From: Ophiura sarsii
Lineage: Eukaryota; Echinodermata; Ophiuroidea; Amphilepidida; Ophiuridae
DNA length: 64,000 bases
Assembly: GCA_035610835.1 (NCBI GenBank)
Contig: CM069459.1
Location: 57,381,817 to 57,445,816, forward strand
Direction of reading: 5' to 3'
This document shows, in pieces, positions 20,892-32,796 of the stretch (the stretch's first letter is position 1; each line of letters opens with the position of its first letter). The notes below the pieces were generated by a model. That model was not told the origin of the DNA and did no database searches. It was given only the letters and a program-made list of their open reading frames with translations. Made by a program: the position numbers and the translations under genes.

Positions 20892-23700
20892 GCTAAGTAA
20901 TACGAGTTGGTGATGCAGCCTGTAGAGTGTATTGCAGTGGTGACACATTAATAATTGCAGTGGTCGTCTGTGAGATCACAGACATTCTTGTGTATGGCTC
21001 TTGTACTCTTATTACACGGTGCGCCGCATGTTGTCATCCGGCATGAAAACCTCGCCTAACAGGCCACGTTCGTTTGGAGTTTATTATTTTTATCAAATTA
21101 CATAGGCGGCCCTCAATCGGTCCACTGTGTCAAGTTAATCATGACATCATCATTTTGTTATCGTAAATACGCATCACTGATTGGCCAATTTACGCCGTCA
21201 ACAAGTGACCCCACACGATGCTGCAGTGTTACGCTATGGAAGTCGATATTTTTACGAATTTTCTAGAAATCGATTTTTGATTGGTGTTTAAGTTTCCATT
21301 TGACACATCTTGTAAATATTCAACCAATCACGAAAGCTGTACCATCTGATTCAGAAGTGAATTAGCTATCGACGAACATCTTCCGGAAAATACCGATTGC
21401 TTCTGAACTGCAGCGTGGGTCTACAAAGTTGGCGAAACCAAAAAAGTAAGGATTTTTTTTTTTTAAATTCAATGTACTCTGAAGGTATTGCATGTAGATA
21501 AATATAATTATAATGGTCCACTAGCATGGTTTCTCAGGAGTAATTTGATACTAAATTTATGTAAAATGGTGACTGATAAAGCAAAAAAAAAAGGAAATTA
21601 GTGCGACATGTCGAATCACATTTTCAGTCGGGGTAGTGTTTCTTCACTCATCGCTGTACACAACCAATGCACTGTGTACTGTGGCCAATGGCGAAGTTTT
21701 CGCCGTAACTTCGCCGTTTCTTTGGGCTTGAAACTCGTATTATTTTTCAGATATTTCATGTTTTTTCGTCGATCTATAGTACATATAAGTATTTATTACA
21801 TTATAGTTGCGTGATGGTTTTCTTGGAACGTGATTAATAGGTATAATGAAGCAAAAACTTTCGTGGTATTTTTTACCAGCAGCGGTCAACTGTACTGGTT
21901 ATGTTACGCAGGGAAACCGGGCAGGTAGGCCTACTGCTCTAGCATCCTGCCGCCCGCCGCCTGCTCTCGACATGTTGCCTATTTAGTATTTTATGTAATG
22001 TGGTACTGGTCCATACAGAGAAGTAACTTACAAAAAATAATGTAAGCTATAAGCTAATAATAATATAATGTGACCCATATCTCAATTTTGGTATTACCAG
22101 ACGTAACCTATAAATATAATAATTAATATATTATATTGTAAAGTTTTTGAATGAACGCAGAACGGTTGTCAGAATATTTTGTTCATCAAATTCTATCTAT
22201 TATTATTAAATCTTTTCAATACTGTTTATTTAATAATATAATTATTGCAATATCTGAATGAAATGAATTGAAATTATGAAAACACAAAATTAGTTTTGCA
22301 AGAATTGACTCTCGTCTCGGACCCAGAGCCTAATCAAATCTGATTCGGCGAGATCGAGATAATGGATTTCTGCCGATTAAAAACTGAACCATGCTTTAAT
22401 ATTCAGAATTTTTTGCGCAAATAGTATACGCAAGCCTAAAATCAAAACAATTCTCAATCAAAACGTTTATATTCTCGTCACGCCAGCGTTCATCCAAATT
22501 TTGAATGCAGCGTGATGACAACGCCACAACGTGATCGTACGTGACATGAATAAACTTGAACTACATAATTGTCCAATCACGTAGCGTGGGGTCTTGTTGA
22601 TTAGGGCCACGATTACTCAATTACCTGTTTGTTTTCAAATAGGCCTACGTCACATCTTCCAGTTTTACTGCGCCCTTGCCATCATGATTGACACGGTCAC
22701 ACACGATACGCCCCAGTCGCATGGGACACTGAGGAATCGTGTACGATTTGATCGAGAATTCTTTGTTTAGATTATAGCTGTTATTTATGCTATGTGTGCA
22801 AAATGTGTTGATTGACAATTCTTGAATTTGAAGTGAGAAATAGGTAGAAACTACTAGAGTAGACCTACCTTTTTTGGCAAGTCACAATCATGGCAATGTC
22901 CAAGGTGTACATGTAACTGATGTGTCCGCCCGTAAAATGTGAAAAAGAAGTCCATCCCTTTATTCCGTAACGTGACAATAAATAGACGGCCTCAATTCAT
23001 AATTTCAAAATGTTGGATCAATTTTGTCACTTGATTGAAATATAATGTTTTTATTTAATAAAATAAATCTGGTAAATTAGGCGCAAGATCAGAAAATGTT
23101 TGTCTCGATCAATATCTCTGCAACATTTATTAAACAGTCCAAAACCTAATGGAAATGAGATTCAATGAAAAGTCAAGTATATATAGCTCAATGCGATATG
23201 CAGAAACTTTTTCATTGCATTTTATTTCAAAAAATAAAAGTTCATGCAATAAAGTATTGCACAACCTTTTGTAATATTATTAATTAAATTATGCAGAAAG
23301 GGTCGATGACAAGACAAACCTTTTTTGAGCTTGGGCCTTTTTTTGGCATTGTAAATGTTTGGATTTTATTTTTTGTTTTGTTTTTTTCTTTCAGTGTTTT
23401 ACTAAACCGTACGCAAAGACCTACGCTAGCAGTTCGGGGGCATTTCCTTTGGGTCAGCCTGCTCAACAATAACAACTCTTAACATTACAAACAAAATATG
23501 GTGACACTTGTGTAGCCTGAAAGATATACAATAAATAAATTTTAAAAAATAGGCAGTAGCTAATAATCATGGAAATCATTTCAGCTTTAAAATAGTTGAA
23601 ATTAGGCTTTTTAAGCGCAACTGGTACAGATCAGTCCTAATTGAGTGCCTCTTGAATCTTCCGGTCGTTCTTTTTTAGGCCTGTACCCCAACCTAGCCTT
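20892..23700. other. Intergenic, no supported gene
   Basis: Mostly AT-rich. A GTCATCC...ATGAAAACCTCGCCTAAC word near 21033-21060 recurs inverted near 33622-33660. Loosely inverted sequence around CAACAAG(TG)ACCCCAC occurs near 21199 and 22590. No exon is supported. Confidence 0.35.
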
Positions 23701-24032
23701 TTAGGCGAAAAGGAGGCACGACCGTGGTAGGTAAGTCCTCTCTGGTTGGAAAGCCTCTGTTTTGCCTCGCACCCCATCAACATTTCCTTCAATTTGTAAA
23801 TATGTATATATTACTTTAAACAATATATTTTGTGTAAATAGTTTTCTCAATTTAAATTAATGTATGAACGTAAATTTAACTTTTTAGTTAAAAGCTTCTT
23901 AATCTTAGTTAAAACCTCTGTCTTGCCGGCTGTCAATAGTTAGTCTGGTCGACTCTGTAGTGATTATTTAACTAAATTTAACATGTATTAAGTAACCTTT
24001 GTGCCGCGCCCTATGGTGGTACCTGGATCAGG
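23600..24032 (+). promoter_or_regulatory. Presumed upstream region / 5' leader of the transposase-like gene
   Basis: The gene's frame is open only back to a TAA at 23979, so the first in-frame ATG is 24033. GTGGTAG|GTAAGTCC at 23731 could be the donor of a non-coding first exon, but no convincing acceptor before 24033 is seen. No TATA box is obvious. Assignment is by position only. Confidence 0.25.
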
Positions 24033-27000
24033 ATGGGTAAGGCGAAAGGAGGAAAGCGAAAGTTAGCACATAAATTTGAAATAGGAGAAGAACTGATGTT
24101 CAGATCACCTGGTAAAAAGGTCCTCGTAGGGTGGGTAATTGCAGAGGACAATGTTATAGGTGCCTTTCCACATGGTTCTGTAAATATCGGCCAATCACGT
24201 ACATTAACAATACAAGAAAAGGCTACGCCATCTTCAGTAGAGAAATTTCGCGATTTTAGAGATTTGGAACTAGGGAGTAGGGTGTTAGTGTTACAGGAAC
24301 AGGAGAATGAAGAGTTTAGGCAGTTAAAGTTAGGAACGGTGCTCGAGTGTATAAATAATAGCAATGTGTGGGTAAGGGTAGAAGATGATATCAACAATGT
24401 AAATATAGAAAGTGTTTACGACATACCAAACAAATACATGGACTTGCCAACTAAAAAAGAGTGTCTGAGTCGAGACATTGTAGATAAAGAAATAATCAGG
24501 TACAATGTAGGAACAATGGATAACTTGAAAGAAAAAGAAAGAGAAACTGCTAATAATAATGATGATCTTGTTGAGGAAATAAGTAGAATGAACGAACAAC
24601 TCAAACATATGAATGAAAAGTGTGTGATTCAAGAAAATGAACTGAAGAACAATAAACAACTCATAGATGAAATCACTACTAATAATGCCAAACTCAATGA
24701 TGACAATCAGAAAATGATCAATGAAGTAAAGCATCTGACACTGTGCAACAAAACTCTTACCGGTAAAGTTGATGTTGAAAACAACAAAGCACCCCTGCTG
24801 TTAGAAAAACAATCAACTACAAAAGACTTACTGCTAACACGATCAAAAGGAACGCAGGGAAAATTTACGGCATCAGTGCCCATCACTCTACCAGGCTTCG
24901 ACAATCCAAGCAGACAAGCGCAGAAGGGAACGTTGGACAAGAGAGCTAAGGATTTGATGAAGGTAGGTTTAGTTTGTTTGTTCATAATGGACACACGTCA
25001 CATGAGGTACCGTTGAACTTGCTTGAAGTCCGCGAGTTCAACCTCAGCGTAAAGTACGCTACGCGAGTTCAACCTTGCCCCAATTGGCCAAAATGGTGCA
25101 ACGGTCATCTGTGGTGCACAATACGTCAGCTCGACCTCACGGCTCTGGTTGTTTAGCGGCATTTTGTGAGTTTTCAAGCATCCGCACGCCCGCTTATGTC
25201 GGACTGTGGCCATGAGGTTATGTGCCGTGGTTCCATTATTTATTGTTTAAAATAAGTTGTTGATGTCCTCAAATCAGATGTACTCCAAATTCCACAAAAA
25301 TACAAAAAAAAAAGCCAAAACATGAATTTTATGTTTGTTGGAACCTGGAACTTGAAGCTAAAAATAAAAGACTTGGACCAAGTCTAATATCAATCTATGA
25401 ATTTTGGTTCACATGCTTTCTATTCTCCACATGATCAAAGATTAAATTGATGAAGAATTAAATTTAATAACATTTGGACTAAATATTTTTAAGCATGTTC
25501 TCAATTTTCTAAATGCTTAAACTTGTGCCAAGTCTTTTTTTCAATTGTCAGACAAAATAATTGTTCCCCAATGCATTGTTATGTGATTGTTCTTGTTCAT
25601 AATTACAACGTTTTGTTTTGTGTTCAACAAATTGTCAACAAATGTTATAACGCGGGGGCGGGGAGTGAATTTTGAAAGAAATTGGTCGGTCGGGCCTGTA
25701 GAACAGGGCGTTTTCTTTTTTCATTGCCTAATGACACTTATTGTTTACTATTTACAGGTTTTGGACATGATCTCATCTAGGGAGAAAGCGTCCGAGGATG
25801 ACTTGGTGGCAACCCTTGGCCACTTTCTCAAGAAAAACCAGACTATTGCAAAGCTAGCCGTTGAGAAAGCCGAGTTAAACATGCACAAAGGTAATTTAAT
25901 ATCCAGATTTACTTAAAACAATTATTCTATCCAAACTATTAACAAATGTGGGCACTCTGGCCGGAGCATGATGCTGTAAATGTGCAGATTTTTACGATGG
26001 ATTTTAATAGCATGCTATCCATATGTGTGATTGCCGCACGCACACTCATGGATTACAAACTTGCAGTGTTATTTTACTGAATATCCTTAGCCTGGATTAC
26101 TCTTGAAAATCACCCAATATTACATTACACACAACACATGCATCAGGCCTGACATGCATACACCCTACCACTTCACTGTCTATGATATCGATCAATGATA
26201 CAACATACAATCTAAATGATTGTAGGGTAAAGTCGCCTATTCTCGGTCACTGGTCAAAATTGTGTAATTGCATTGGTCGTCGCCATTTTAAAAGCAATAC
26301 CGGGCATTAACTATGCGGAGGTTTTTAGTCGTCAGATTATTTATAACGACGAAGTCATTTTTATTACACGATTTGGGCTAACTGACCGAAAATAGGCGCT
26401 GACCGAAAATAGGCGACTTTACCCTACTTGTCTTAAATTTGTTTCTAAATTTTATTTTATTTTATTTCAGTTCTATCACCAGAGGAAACCACAGATTTGA
26501 AATTATTATTAAGGTTGCCCATGAACAAGCTGAAAGCAATGAGGACGTTCCTTACCAATAAAGGTATACCAATCCTTGCCAGTGATCCGCAAATCTACAA
26601 GGTGCTGGGAGGTAAGTGAATTTGTGCTTATTTTTACACATTTTAGGCTATATTAAAAAAATCTTTTGTCTCAAAGCTATTCAGTTTTTCGGAACCTAAT
26701 GCGGAAGGAATGTGTGTTTTTTTTTAAGTTTTTTTTTTAGATATAAAATGTTGAAATCCTTGTAAAAGTGACCTTTTGTATTTAAAAATAATGTGATCAT
26801 TGATCAATGAAAATCTGAAAAATCGGTGACATTTTGGGATTTAAAAAAAAAAAAAAAAAAATCCTATTAAATGCGCATGCATCAATTAACTATGGCGCCA
26901 ACAATTTCACTGGGTTTATTTCTCGAGGGTGAAAAACTAAAATGATGACCAAGACGTGTGCTCAGGCAGTGTTTTGGCAGTAAAACATGGTCAGGCAACT

Positions 27001-30000
27001 TTTTTAAATTGAGGTATTATTATACCCATTTTCTATGTATCATGACTGCTGAATTCGGCAACCCGTTTCAGATTTTGAGTTAAGTATTTTTGGGGAAAAT
27101 GAATGTGCAATTTTTGTTCCCCATATCTTTCATAATGTCATAATTCTGTCACAGGAATTTCTTGAGACACTTTTTCTTAAAAATGTTGCGGGCGATTTCC
27201 AAATCCCCCCCCCCCCCCCCCCCCCTAAATTTAAAATTGCCGCTACAAGAAAACGAAACGGAATTAGGACCTCAAAATGTCAGGTTTTTCATATCTCATC
27301 AATATCTACCAGGATATGAAATATGAACAAAATCTATTTTTGATGGTGTAATCCATTTGTTGAGTTGGGGTGGAATGACCCAGTCATGGATAACCATTCT
27401 CAACTGTCACCCAAGATGCAGGATTGCACGGGAACATATTCAAATAAGGTGATGGAAAAAACCCTCTGCTCCGGTCCAACTAACCAACCAATTTTGTCCA
27501 AATTTTTCTAGAAAACTGTTGGGCCAATTTGTAAAAATTGTCTGAATTGTTTTTGTATCAACTTGATCACACAATTTATATAGCAAGTTCTCTTTTGTAT
27601 CTTTCAGGTAGGAGAGACTTTACAGACGAGACTATTGAAGTCAGCACTCTTCGGATGAAGAAGACCGTAGGGGCTGCTGAAAAGTCCAAAATAAGCTATG
27701 TCCGGGTCAAAAGTCTGGAAAATCACATCACCGACCTCCTGACCCGACACATCCACAATGGAAACATGAAAGAACACCAAGAGTTTTGCGGAGACATTTG
27801 GATTAAGATAGGGGTATGATTTATGTTATTATTGCTTTAAATCTTTTCAATTTCAGAATTTTACCAAAGAAATCAAATAAGCAAAAACTACTGTTCACTT
27901 ATTTGCTCAAATCTCTAAATTAAATTTGTCTGCTTTGATAAAAGTGGATTGGATAGTAACCGAGGAGTTGATATCAGATGTGTTGGAGACTCATTTCTTT
28001 ATTATCTACATTTAAATTTTAACAAAAACATGGCTTCATCATGAATTGGCACTTACCTTTTTATAGATGGGGTGACCACACCAGGCATTTTGGTCGGCAG
28101 TTGCCATTGTTCTTTGCTCGGAGGTATGCGCACATATCATATTTTGTTTTGGACCCACCCACGCTTTATAACTTGCGCCACGCCAGAGCATTATAAAGGG
28201 CAACAAGGCATAGGGGACAGTGTTGTGGTCATATACTTTTCCCTCTCGAGCATGTATCGGATGTCCAGTCAGTCCCTTTGATTTGACCGTTGCGTTTCTT
28301 TATAAAACATTGCTGTCACCCCATCTATATTAAATCATGTCTTCACATTCTATCTTGCAGGGAGACAAAGGCGGCACTTCCACCAAGCTTTGTGTGCAGA
28401 TCACCAATGTGAAAAATCCCAACTCCCCAGAAACCACAGACTTGCTAGCCTTTTTCGAAGCCACCGACAGCGATGAGAACATGCGCCTCGTGTTTTCAAT
28501 CTATACAGAGATGATGGAACGGATGCAGCGTCCCGAGTTTGAATTCATACTCGGTCCAGAGTTTGAAAACACGAGGTGCCGGATTTTCGTTTTCGGTGAC
28601 TACGAGTGGCTATGCAAGACCCTTGGTCACTTAGGGGCCAATTCAACTTATCCATGCCTTTGGTGTAAGGTGAAACTGGAAGCGCTTCGAAAACCAAACG
28701 GGCTACCACACTCGCCAAAGGTTAGAGATGAAGATGGGAAATGGGTAGATCGGGAAGGATGGCCAGAAGAGAGGACGATAGAAGAAATGGAAGGAGATTT
28801 AGAGGCAAACAAGGCATACAGTGAGGATCATGGGGGGGACACAAAAACCAACTCCAGTAAATACCACAGTATTCACAAGGATCCAATCTTACCGATAAAG
28901 ACAAGCATCGAACATATAGTGCCCCCTGTACTACACATTATGTTGGGCCTTGTTCAAAGATATTTTAATCTGTTGGAACAAAAATGTAAGGAAATGGACC
29001 GAGGAACGCTAGAAGGAATGGACGGTGAACTAAATGAACAATGGGAGAGATTAAGTGTAGAAACAAGGGAAAAGGAAGTAGAATGTGAGCATGCAGCAGG
29101 GAGTTTGGAATTCGAAGAGCTAATACTACAGGGTTTTAGGAAATCAAGTCAGGGAGATGATGGGGGTGGGGCAAGTGAGCCTTGTGCAATGCCTGCATGC
29201 TCACTGGCATGTGTTAATCCATGGGAGGGACAACCCCGACAAGCTGTAAGGGACAAGGTGAAGTATTTCCAATGCTATGAGTGTGGGGATGGGCCTGGAG
29301 GTGATGAGGGGTGGTACCATTTAACTTGTGTTGGTTTGGGAGATGAAGAGTATATGAATGAAGAATTCCAATTTATGTGTCCAGTGTGTAAAGGTGAGGT
29401 AGGCAATGCAGGTGATGTGGTAAGAAAACAGGTCAAGAAGGTGGCAAAGCAAAAGAAGGAAGTTCAGAAGACAAAGGTAAAGTTTGACAACAGCAAAAAA
29501 CAGCTGGACAGTGTGTATCAAGAGGTAGTCAAACAAAGAGGTCCAAAAGAAAAGCGCCTGAATGAAATTTTGGAAGACGATCTAAAAGTGAAGCGGCAAG
29601 CTTATCATTCGCAATGTTTTGTAGGGAACCATTGTCAAATCATCTTGAAAAAACATGAAGAGTTGCTTGCAGTTTTAGATGGCAATGAGGAAAAACAGAA
29701 GTACAATACTTTGTTTTTCAAGTTGTACAAAATATTTTGTACTGGATACATGCGAGCCGCGTTTTTAACACCCGATGAAGTTGACGAGGTGTGCGATCTT
29801 TGCTATGAATTTGGAGTATGGTTCCCTACAACCTTTGTTGGTGAAAAGCTTACCCCCAAGTTCCACATGTTAGTTTGTGCAGTACCCAGGTGTGCTATAG
29901 CTTGGCGAACCCTAGGACTTTTGTCTGAACATGGGTTAGAAAGTGTCCATGCAGCGATAAATCAAGATGAACGTATTTACTGTAGAGTGAGAGATAACGA

Positions 30001-30193
30001 GAAGCGACTTTCGCTTGTTTTTAAGCAGCATGGTCAATATGCTATGGCAGACAGGTCGATACTAAAAACCAAAAAGAGAGTCTGCCAGAGTAAAGAATGC
30101 TCATCCGTACGGAAGAAAAAAGGCAGGTATGTCACGATTGAAGGAATTCGACAATGTAAAGTGTGTCATTTTGTGCCAGATGACACTTTGTAA
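24033..30193 (+). CDS. DDE transposase-like protein with inserted PHD finger, five exons
   Basis: Exons 24033-24962, 25758-25890, 26471-26611, 27608-27813 and 28361-30193 have GT..AG borders and matching phases, giving 1080 codons. The ATG has A at -3 and G at +4. Residues 1-135 are globular, with a Tudor-like beta pattern suspected; about 165-250 is polar and coiled-coil-like. Exons 2-4 encode a charged helical region. Exon 5 opens GGDKGGTSTK (Asp472), then FVFGDYEWL (Asp550) with YPCLWCK (Cys569/Cys572), PPVLHIMLGL, and FHMLVC...LLSEHGLESVHAAIN (Glu993/Glu997). This order resembles the RNase H-like DDE core of RAG1/Transib and CMC transposases, including the CxxC after the second Asp. Residues 745-813 form a PHD finger: C745, C750 (or C754), C775, C778, H790 in GWYHLTC, C793, C810, C813. 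The tail has CxxxxC and CxxC. I recall similar proteins in cnidarians, amphioxus and echinoderms but cannot name the family. It could be a domesticated gene or an autonomous transposon. Confidence 0.75.
25692..25720. repeat. Short repeat in intron 1, inverted partner at 31139-31166
   Basis: GTAGAACAGGGCGTTT followed by (T)CTTTTT in intron 1 is matched in inverted orientation downstream of the gene. The match is only about 16-25 bp, so it is more likely a dispersed-repeat terminus than the ends of a transposon containing the gene. Confidence 0.4.
26225..26424. mobile_element. TA-flanked MITE in intron 2
   Basis: Ends GGGTAAAGTCGCCTATTCTC and ATAGGCGACTTTACCC are inverted and continue into CGGTCA/TGACCG. 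TA is on both sides (26223-26224 and 26425-26426). The 200-bp length and TA target fit a Tc1/mariner-type non-autonomous element. Confidence 0.85.
27205..27226. repeat. C homopolymer in intron 3
   Basis: A run of about 20 Cs in intron 3, comparable to the G tracts elsewhere in the window. Confidence 0.8.
28064..28327. mobile_element. TA-flanked MITE in intron 4
   Basis: Ends TAGATGGGGTGAC and GTCACCCCATCTA are inverted, with TA on each side (28062-28063 and 28328-28329). It lies just upstream of the branch-point region of the large last exon. Confidence 0.8.
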
Positions 30194-30284
30194 AAAATCT
30201 GCCCTCACTCTACTTATATATTTGTCTTTGATTTAAACTGCTTTCAGTAATCTTTTTTATGTCTGAATTCTTATGAATTCATTA

Positions 30285-30510
30285 GGCGACCCACCGTGAA
30301 AAAACTTTTCTACGGGCATGGGAAAAAAGACCCCAGGTAGGATCACGCTTTTGTTGTGGGGTTTTCCAAATGATTCTGTAACTGTTGGAGAAATTTCAAC
30401 AATTTTCTAAACAGAAAAATGAAAACAAACATTTTCAACAAAAATGTCTAAAATATTTCATCAAAAAAAAGAGGTTTGAACGGGTCATAGAATAGGTTTT
30501 TAGGGTCGCC
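30285..30510. mobile_element. TA-flanked MITE in the 3' flank of the transposase-like gene
   Basis: GGCGACCC and GGGTCGCC ends with TA on both sides, plus weaker inner pairing (ACTTTTCTACGGG with the AACCTATTC side). It begins 90 bases after the stop codon, so it may lie in the 3' UTR. No AATAAA was seen between the stop and this element. Confidence 0.6.
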
Positions 30511-30540
30511 TACTGAAAATTCAACTGAAGAAATTACTGT

Positions 30541-31015
30541 CAACACTTTGAATGTAAATAGGTTTTTATACCAAAAAGTGCTGGCTTAAAACAGTATTAT
30601 TTACTGAAAATGCAGCTGAAAAAGATTTATGTGAATGTAAATAGGTTTTGATACCAATTAGTGCTAGCTTGACACGGTATTATTTATATCAGGTTTTTGT
30701 GATTGCCTAAATGAATATGCAGCTGAAAAAGAAATTCCTGATGAATGTAAATAGGTTTTAATACCAAATAGTGCTAGCTTGACACGGTATTATTTATATC
30801 AGGTTTTTGTGATTGCCTAAATGAATATGCAGCTGAAGAAGAAATTCCTGATGAATGTAAATAGGTTTTAATACCAAATAGTGCTAGATTGACACAGTAT
30901 TATTTATATCAGGTTTTTGTGAACTTGCGTAACTGAAAATGCCGCTGACAAAGAAATACCTGTAAATAGGTTTTGATAGCAAAAAGTGTTGGCTTGACAG
31001 TATTATTTATTACAT
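30541..31015. repeat. Tandem repeat, 110-bp unit, about five copies
   Basis: AATGTAAATAGGTTTT occurs at about 30551, 30634, 30744, 30854 and 30959. Units two to four also share AGTGCTAGCTTGACACGGTA and CAGGTTTTTGTGATTGCCTA. The two central units are nearly identical. Confidence 0.9.
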
Positions 31016-31138
31016 GACATGTATGTCCAAAGTAACCAAAAAATTGTAGCCAGTGTAACAGTATTTTTCTAAGAAACTTGCCATTTGATTCTGTGTGCTG
31101 AACTTGTCCAAGTTTTAAACAAGGTGTGCTACGGCAAG

Positions 31139-31166
31139 AAAAAAAGAAACGCCCTGTTCTACGGGC
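31139..31166. repeat. Inverted partner of the intron-1 repeat
   Basis: AAACGCCCTGTTCTAC is the exact complement of the word at 25698-25713. A nearby GGTCGGGTGG resembles GGTCGGTCGG beside the intron copy. Confidence 0.4.
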
Positions 31167-31624
31167 AAACAAACTCCAGTAGGGTTAGGTGGTCGGGTGG
31201 TTTTTTTTAACTTCCAGGCTGTCAATTTTTAAATATTGTAGCCGAGACAGGGGGGAGGGGGCATCCCAAAAACAGCTGCAATAATAGAGCTATAAATCTT
31301 GACAGTTGCAATTATCACAAACAGGCCCTTCGTACGTAGAACAAGGTTTTTTTTTATTGTGGCCGAATGAGCAGAAACATGAAAAAGTGTAAATTATCTA
31401 AGGTGCTACATATTTCTGTCATTTAACATACTTGAAAATACTATGTCTTTCTTTGTTCCAATATGTGTGTGAGATACTACAACCAAATTTGTCTTTATAT
31501 TTTATCTTACATTTTTATACTTGCAACCTTGTGTCTGCACTTACATGTACTGACTATGCAATCAACTTAGACTAGCTGCCCGTTATTTTAAATCATATTT
31601 TGTATGCTATGTGATTGTTCGTTT
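31167..31624. other. Intergenic, nothing recognised
   Basis: AT-rich with a short GGGGGGAGGGGG tract near 31250. No coding signal. Confidence 0.4.
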
Positions 31625-31822
31625 AGGCCAAACAAAGAAGATAGTCTGTCTCAGAAGCCTGCCCGCATTGGTATGTGAAATGAGCTACGGCGCGTAAAAT
31701 GCCGTAGGTCTATAATTTTTTTAATTTTTTTTTTTTAGAAAAAAAATTGTTAACAAAAGTTTTCTGAAGCTTGGATTAATTAGCAACAACAACAAACAAA
31801 TCGCATCTTCTTTGTTTGGCCT
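31625..31822. mobile_element. MITE with AGGCCAAACAAAGAAGAT ends
   Basis: AGGCCAAACAAAGAAGAT at the left and ATCTTCTTTGTTTGGCCT at the right are perfect 18-bp inverted repeats around a 160-bp AT-rich interior. Confidence 0.8.
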
Positions 31823-32271
31823 TATATACAATATTTATTTTTGCTCTAACAATTAAGTTTATATTTAAGGAGAATTTCTTTGTTTGAAAATGGAACCATA
31901 CAAAAATGCAATGTATAATATATATAATCAGAAATTTCAGTATTGTTTTAAATAAAATCCCATTTTATTTTGATAAATCTACTACACTCTACATGTATAC
32001 ATGAATGACAATAATAACTTTGAACCGGTGTCTGTTTTTTGCAGTCCTTTTCAGTATCTTTCCTGACGCTTCCTCAAAAATACCTCCAATTTTACAAAAT
32101 AACTGCAAAACAGATTGTGCGGAGTCGATATTATCTAAATTGCATGATTAAGTTAAATATATACAACAAAGAATGGTGCAAATAGCAAAACTGCTGAATG
32201 TAAAGTTCACATGATGCTCGGTGTATGTAAAGATATTTGCCGCAATCATCAAATAACAGCTATAATCTAAA
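31823..32271. other. Intergenic, nothing recognised
   Basis: AT-rich, with no motif beyond short homopolymers. Confidence 0.4.
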
Positions 32272-32322
32272 CATCACTTATGCGATTAGCCATCCATTTG
32301 TCGTTCTAAAACGTATAACATT

Positions 32323-32743
32323 CGTCAGCCTGCTTCGATAATTGCCTAACTCATTTTTTCTAGTTTTGAGAAAACAACAACAATAGGAAATGTGATTTCA
32401 GGTGAATTCCAACAGGATGATAGAATTAGGTTGGGGATATACCTTCAAGTGAAATATGGCTTGTTATAGGCCTAATACGAGTTAATATGACCCATTTTAA
32501 ACATTTAACATAATTATTACAATCTGCCTAACTCACAATGCTGACTTAGGCAGATTGCATTTGTGCATTTATCAACACTTTTGATTTGCCAATGACTTAG
32601 GTATTATTAAAGCATGTGCATAATGTAATGAAGCATGTGCATAATGTAATGAAGCATGTGCATAATGTAATGAAGTCATAATCTATGCAAAAAACTCAAT
32701 TTCGCTGAAAAGTGAGTTAGGCAATTATCGAAACAGGCTGACG
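32323..32743. mobile_element. MITE with CGTCAGCCTG...TTGCCTAACTCA ends
   Basis: About 31 bp at each end are inverted with one mismatch (CGTCAGCCTGCTTCGATAAT). The interior holds a perfect three-unit tandem of GAAGCATGTGCATAATGTAAT at 32612-32675. Confidence 0.85.
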
Positions 32744-32796
32744 ATATTATCTGACATTGACAAACCTATACATATTAGTTATACATTAGGCCTGTA

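Noticed and set aside
24330..24734. Minus-strand frames opposite the first exon of the DDE-like gene
   Set aside because: They are shadows of the coiled-coil coding region on the plus strand.
25020..25090. tRNA-like B-box words CGCGAGTTCAACCT in intron 1
   Set aside because: There is no A box, acceptor-stem pairing or anticodon arm. The two copies belong to a short GC-rich palindrome.
25698..31166. Inverted 16-bp pair as terminal repeats of a transposon carrying the DDE-like gene
   Set aside because: The left copy is inside intron 1, so it cannot bound the gene. A dispersed-repeat end is simpler.
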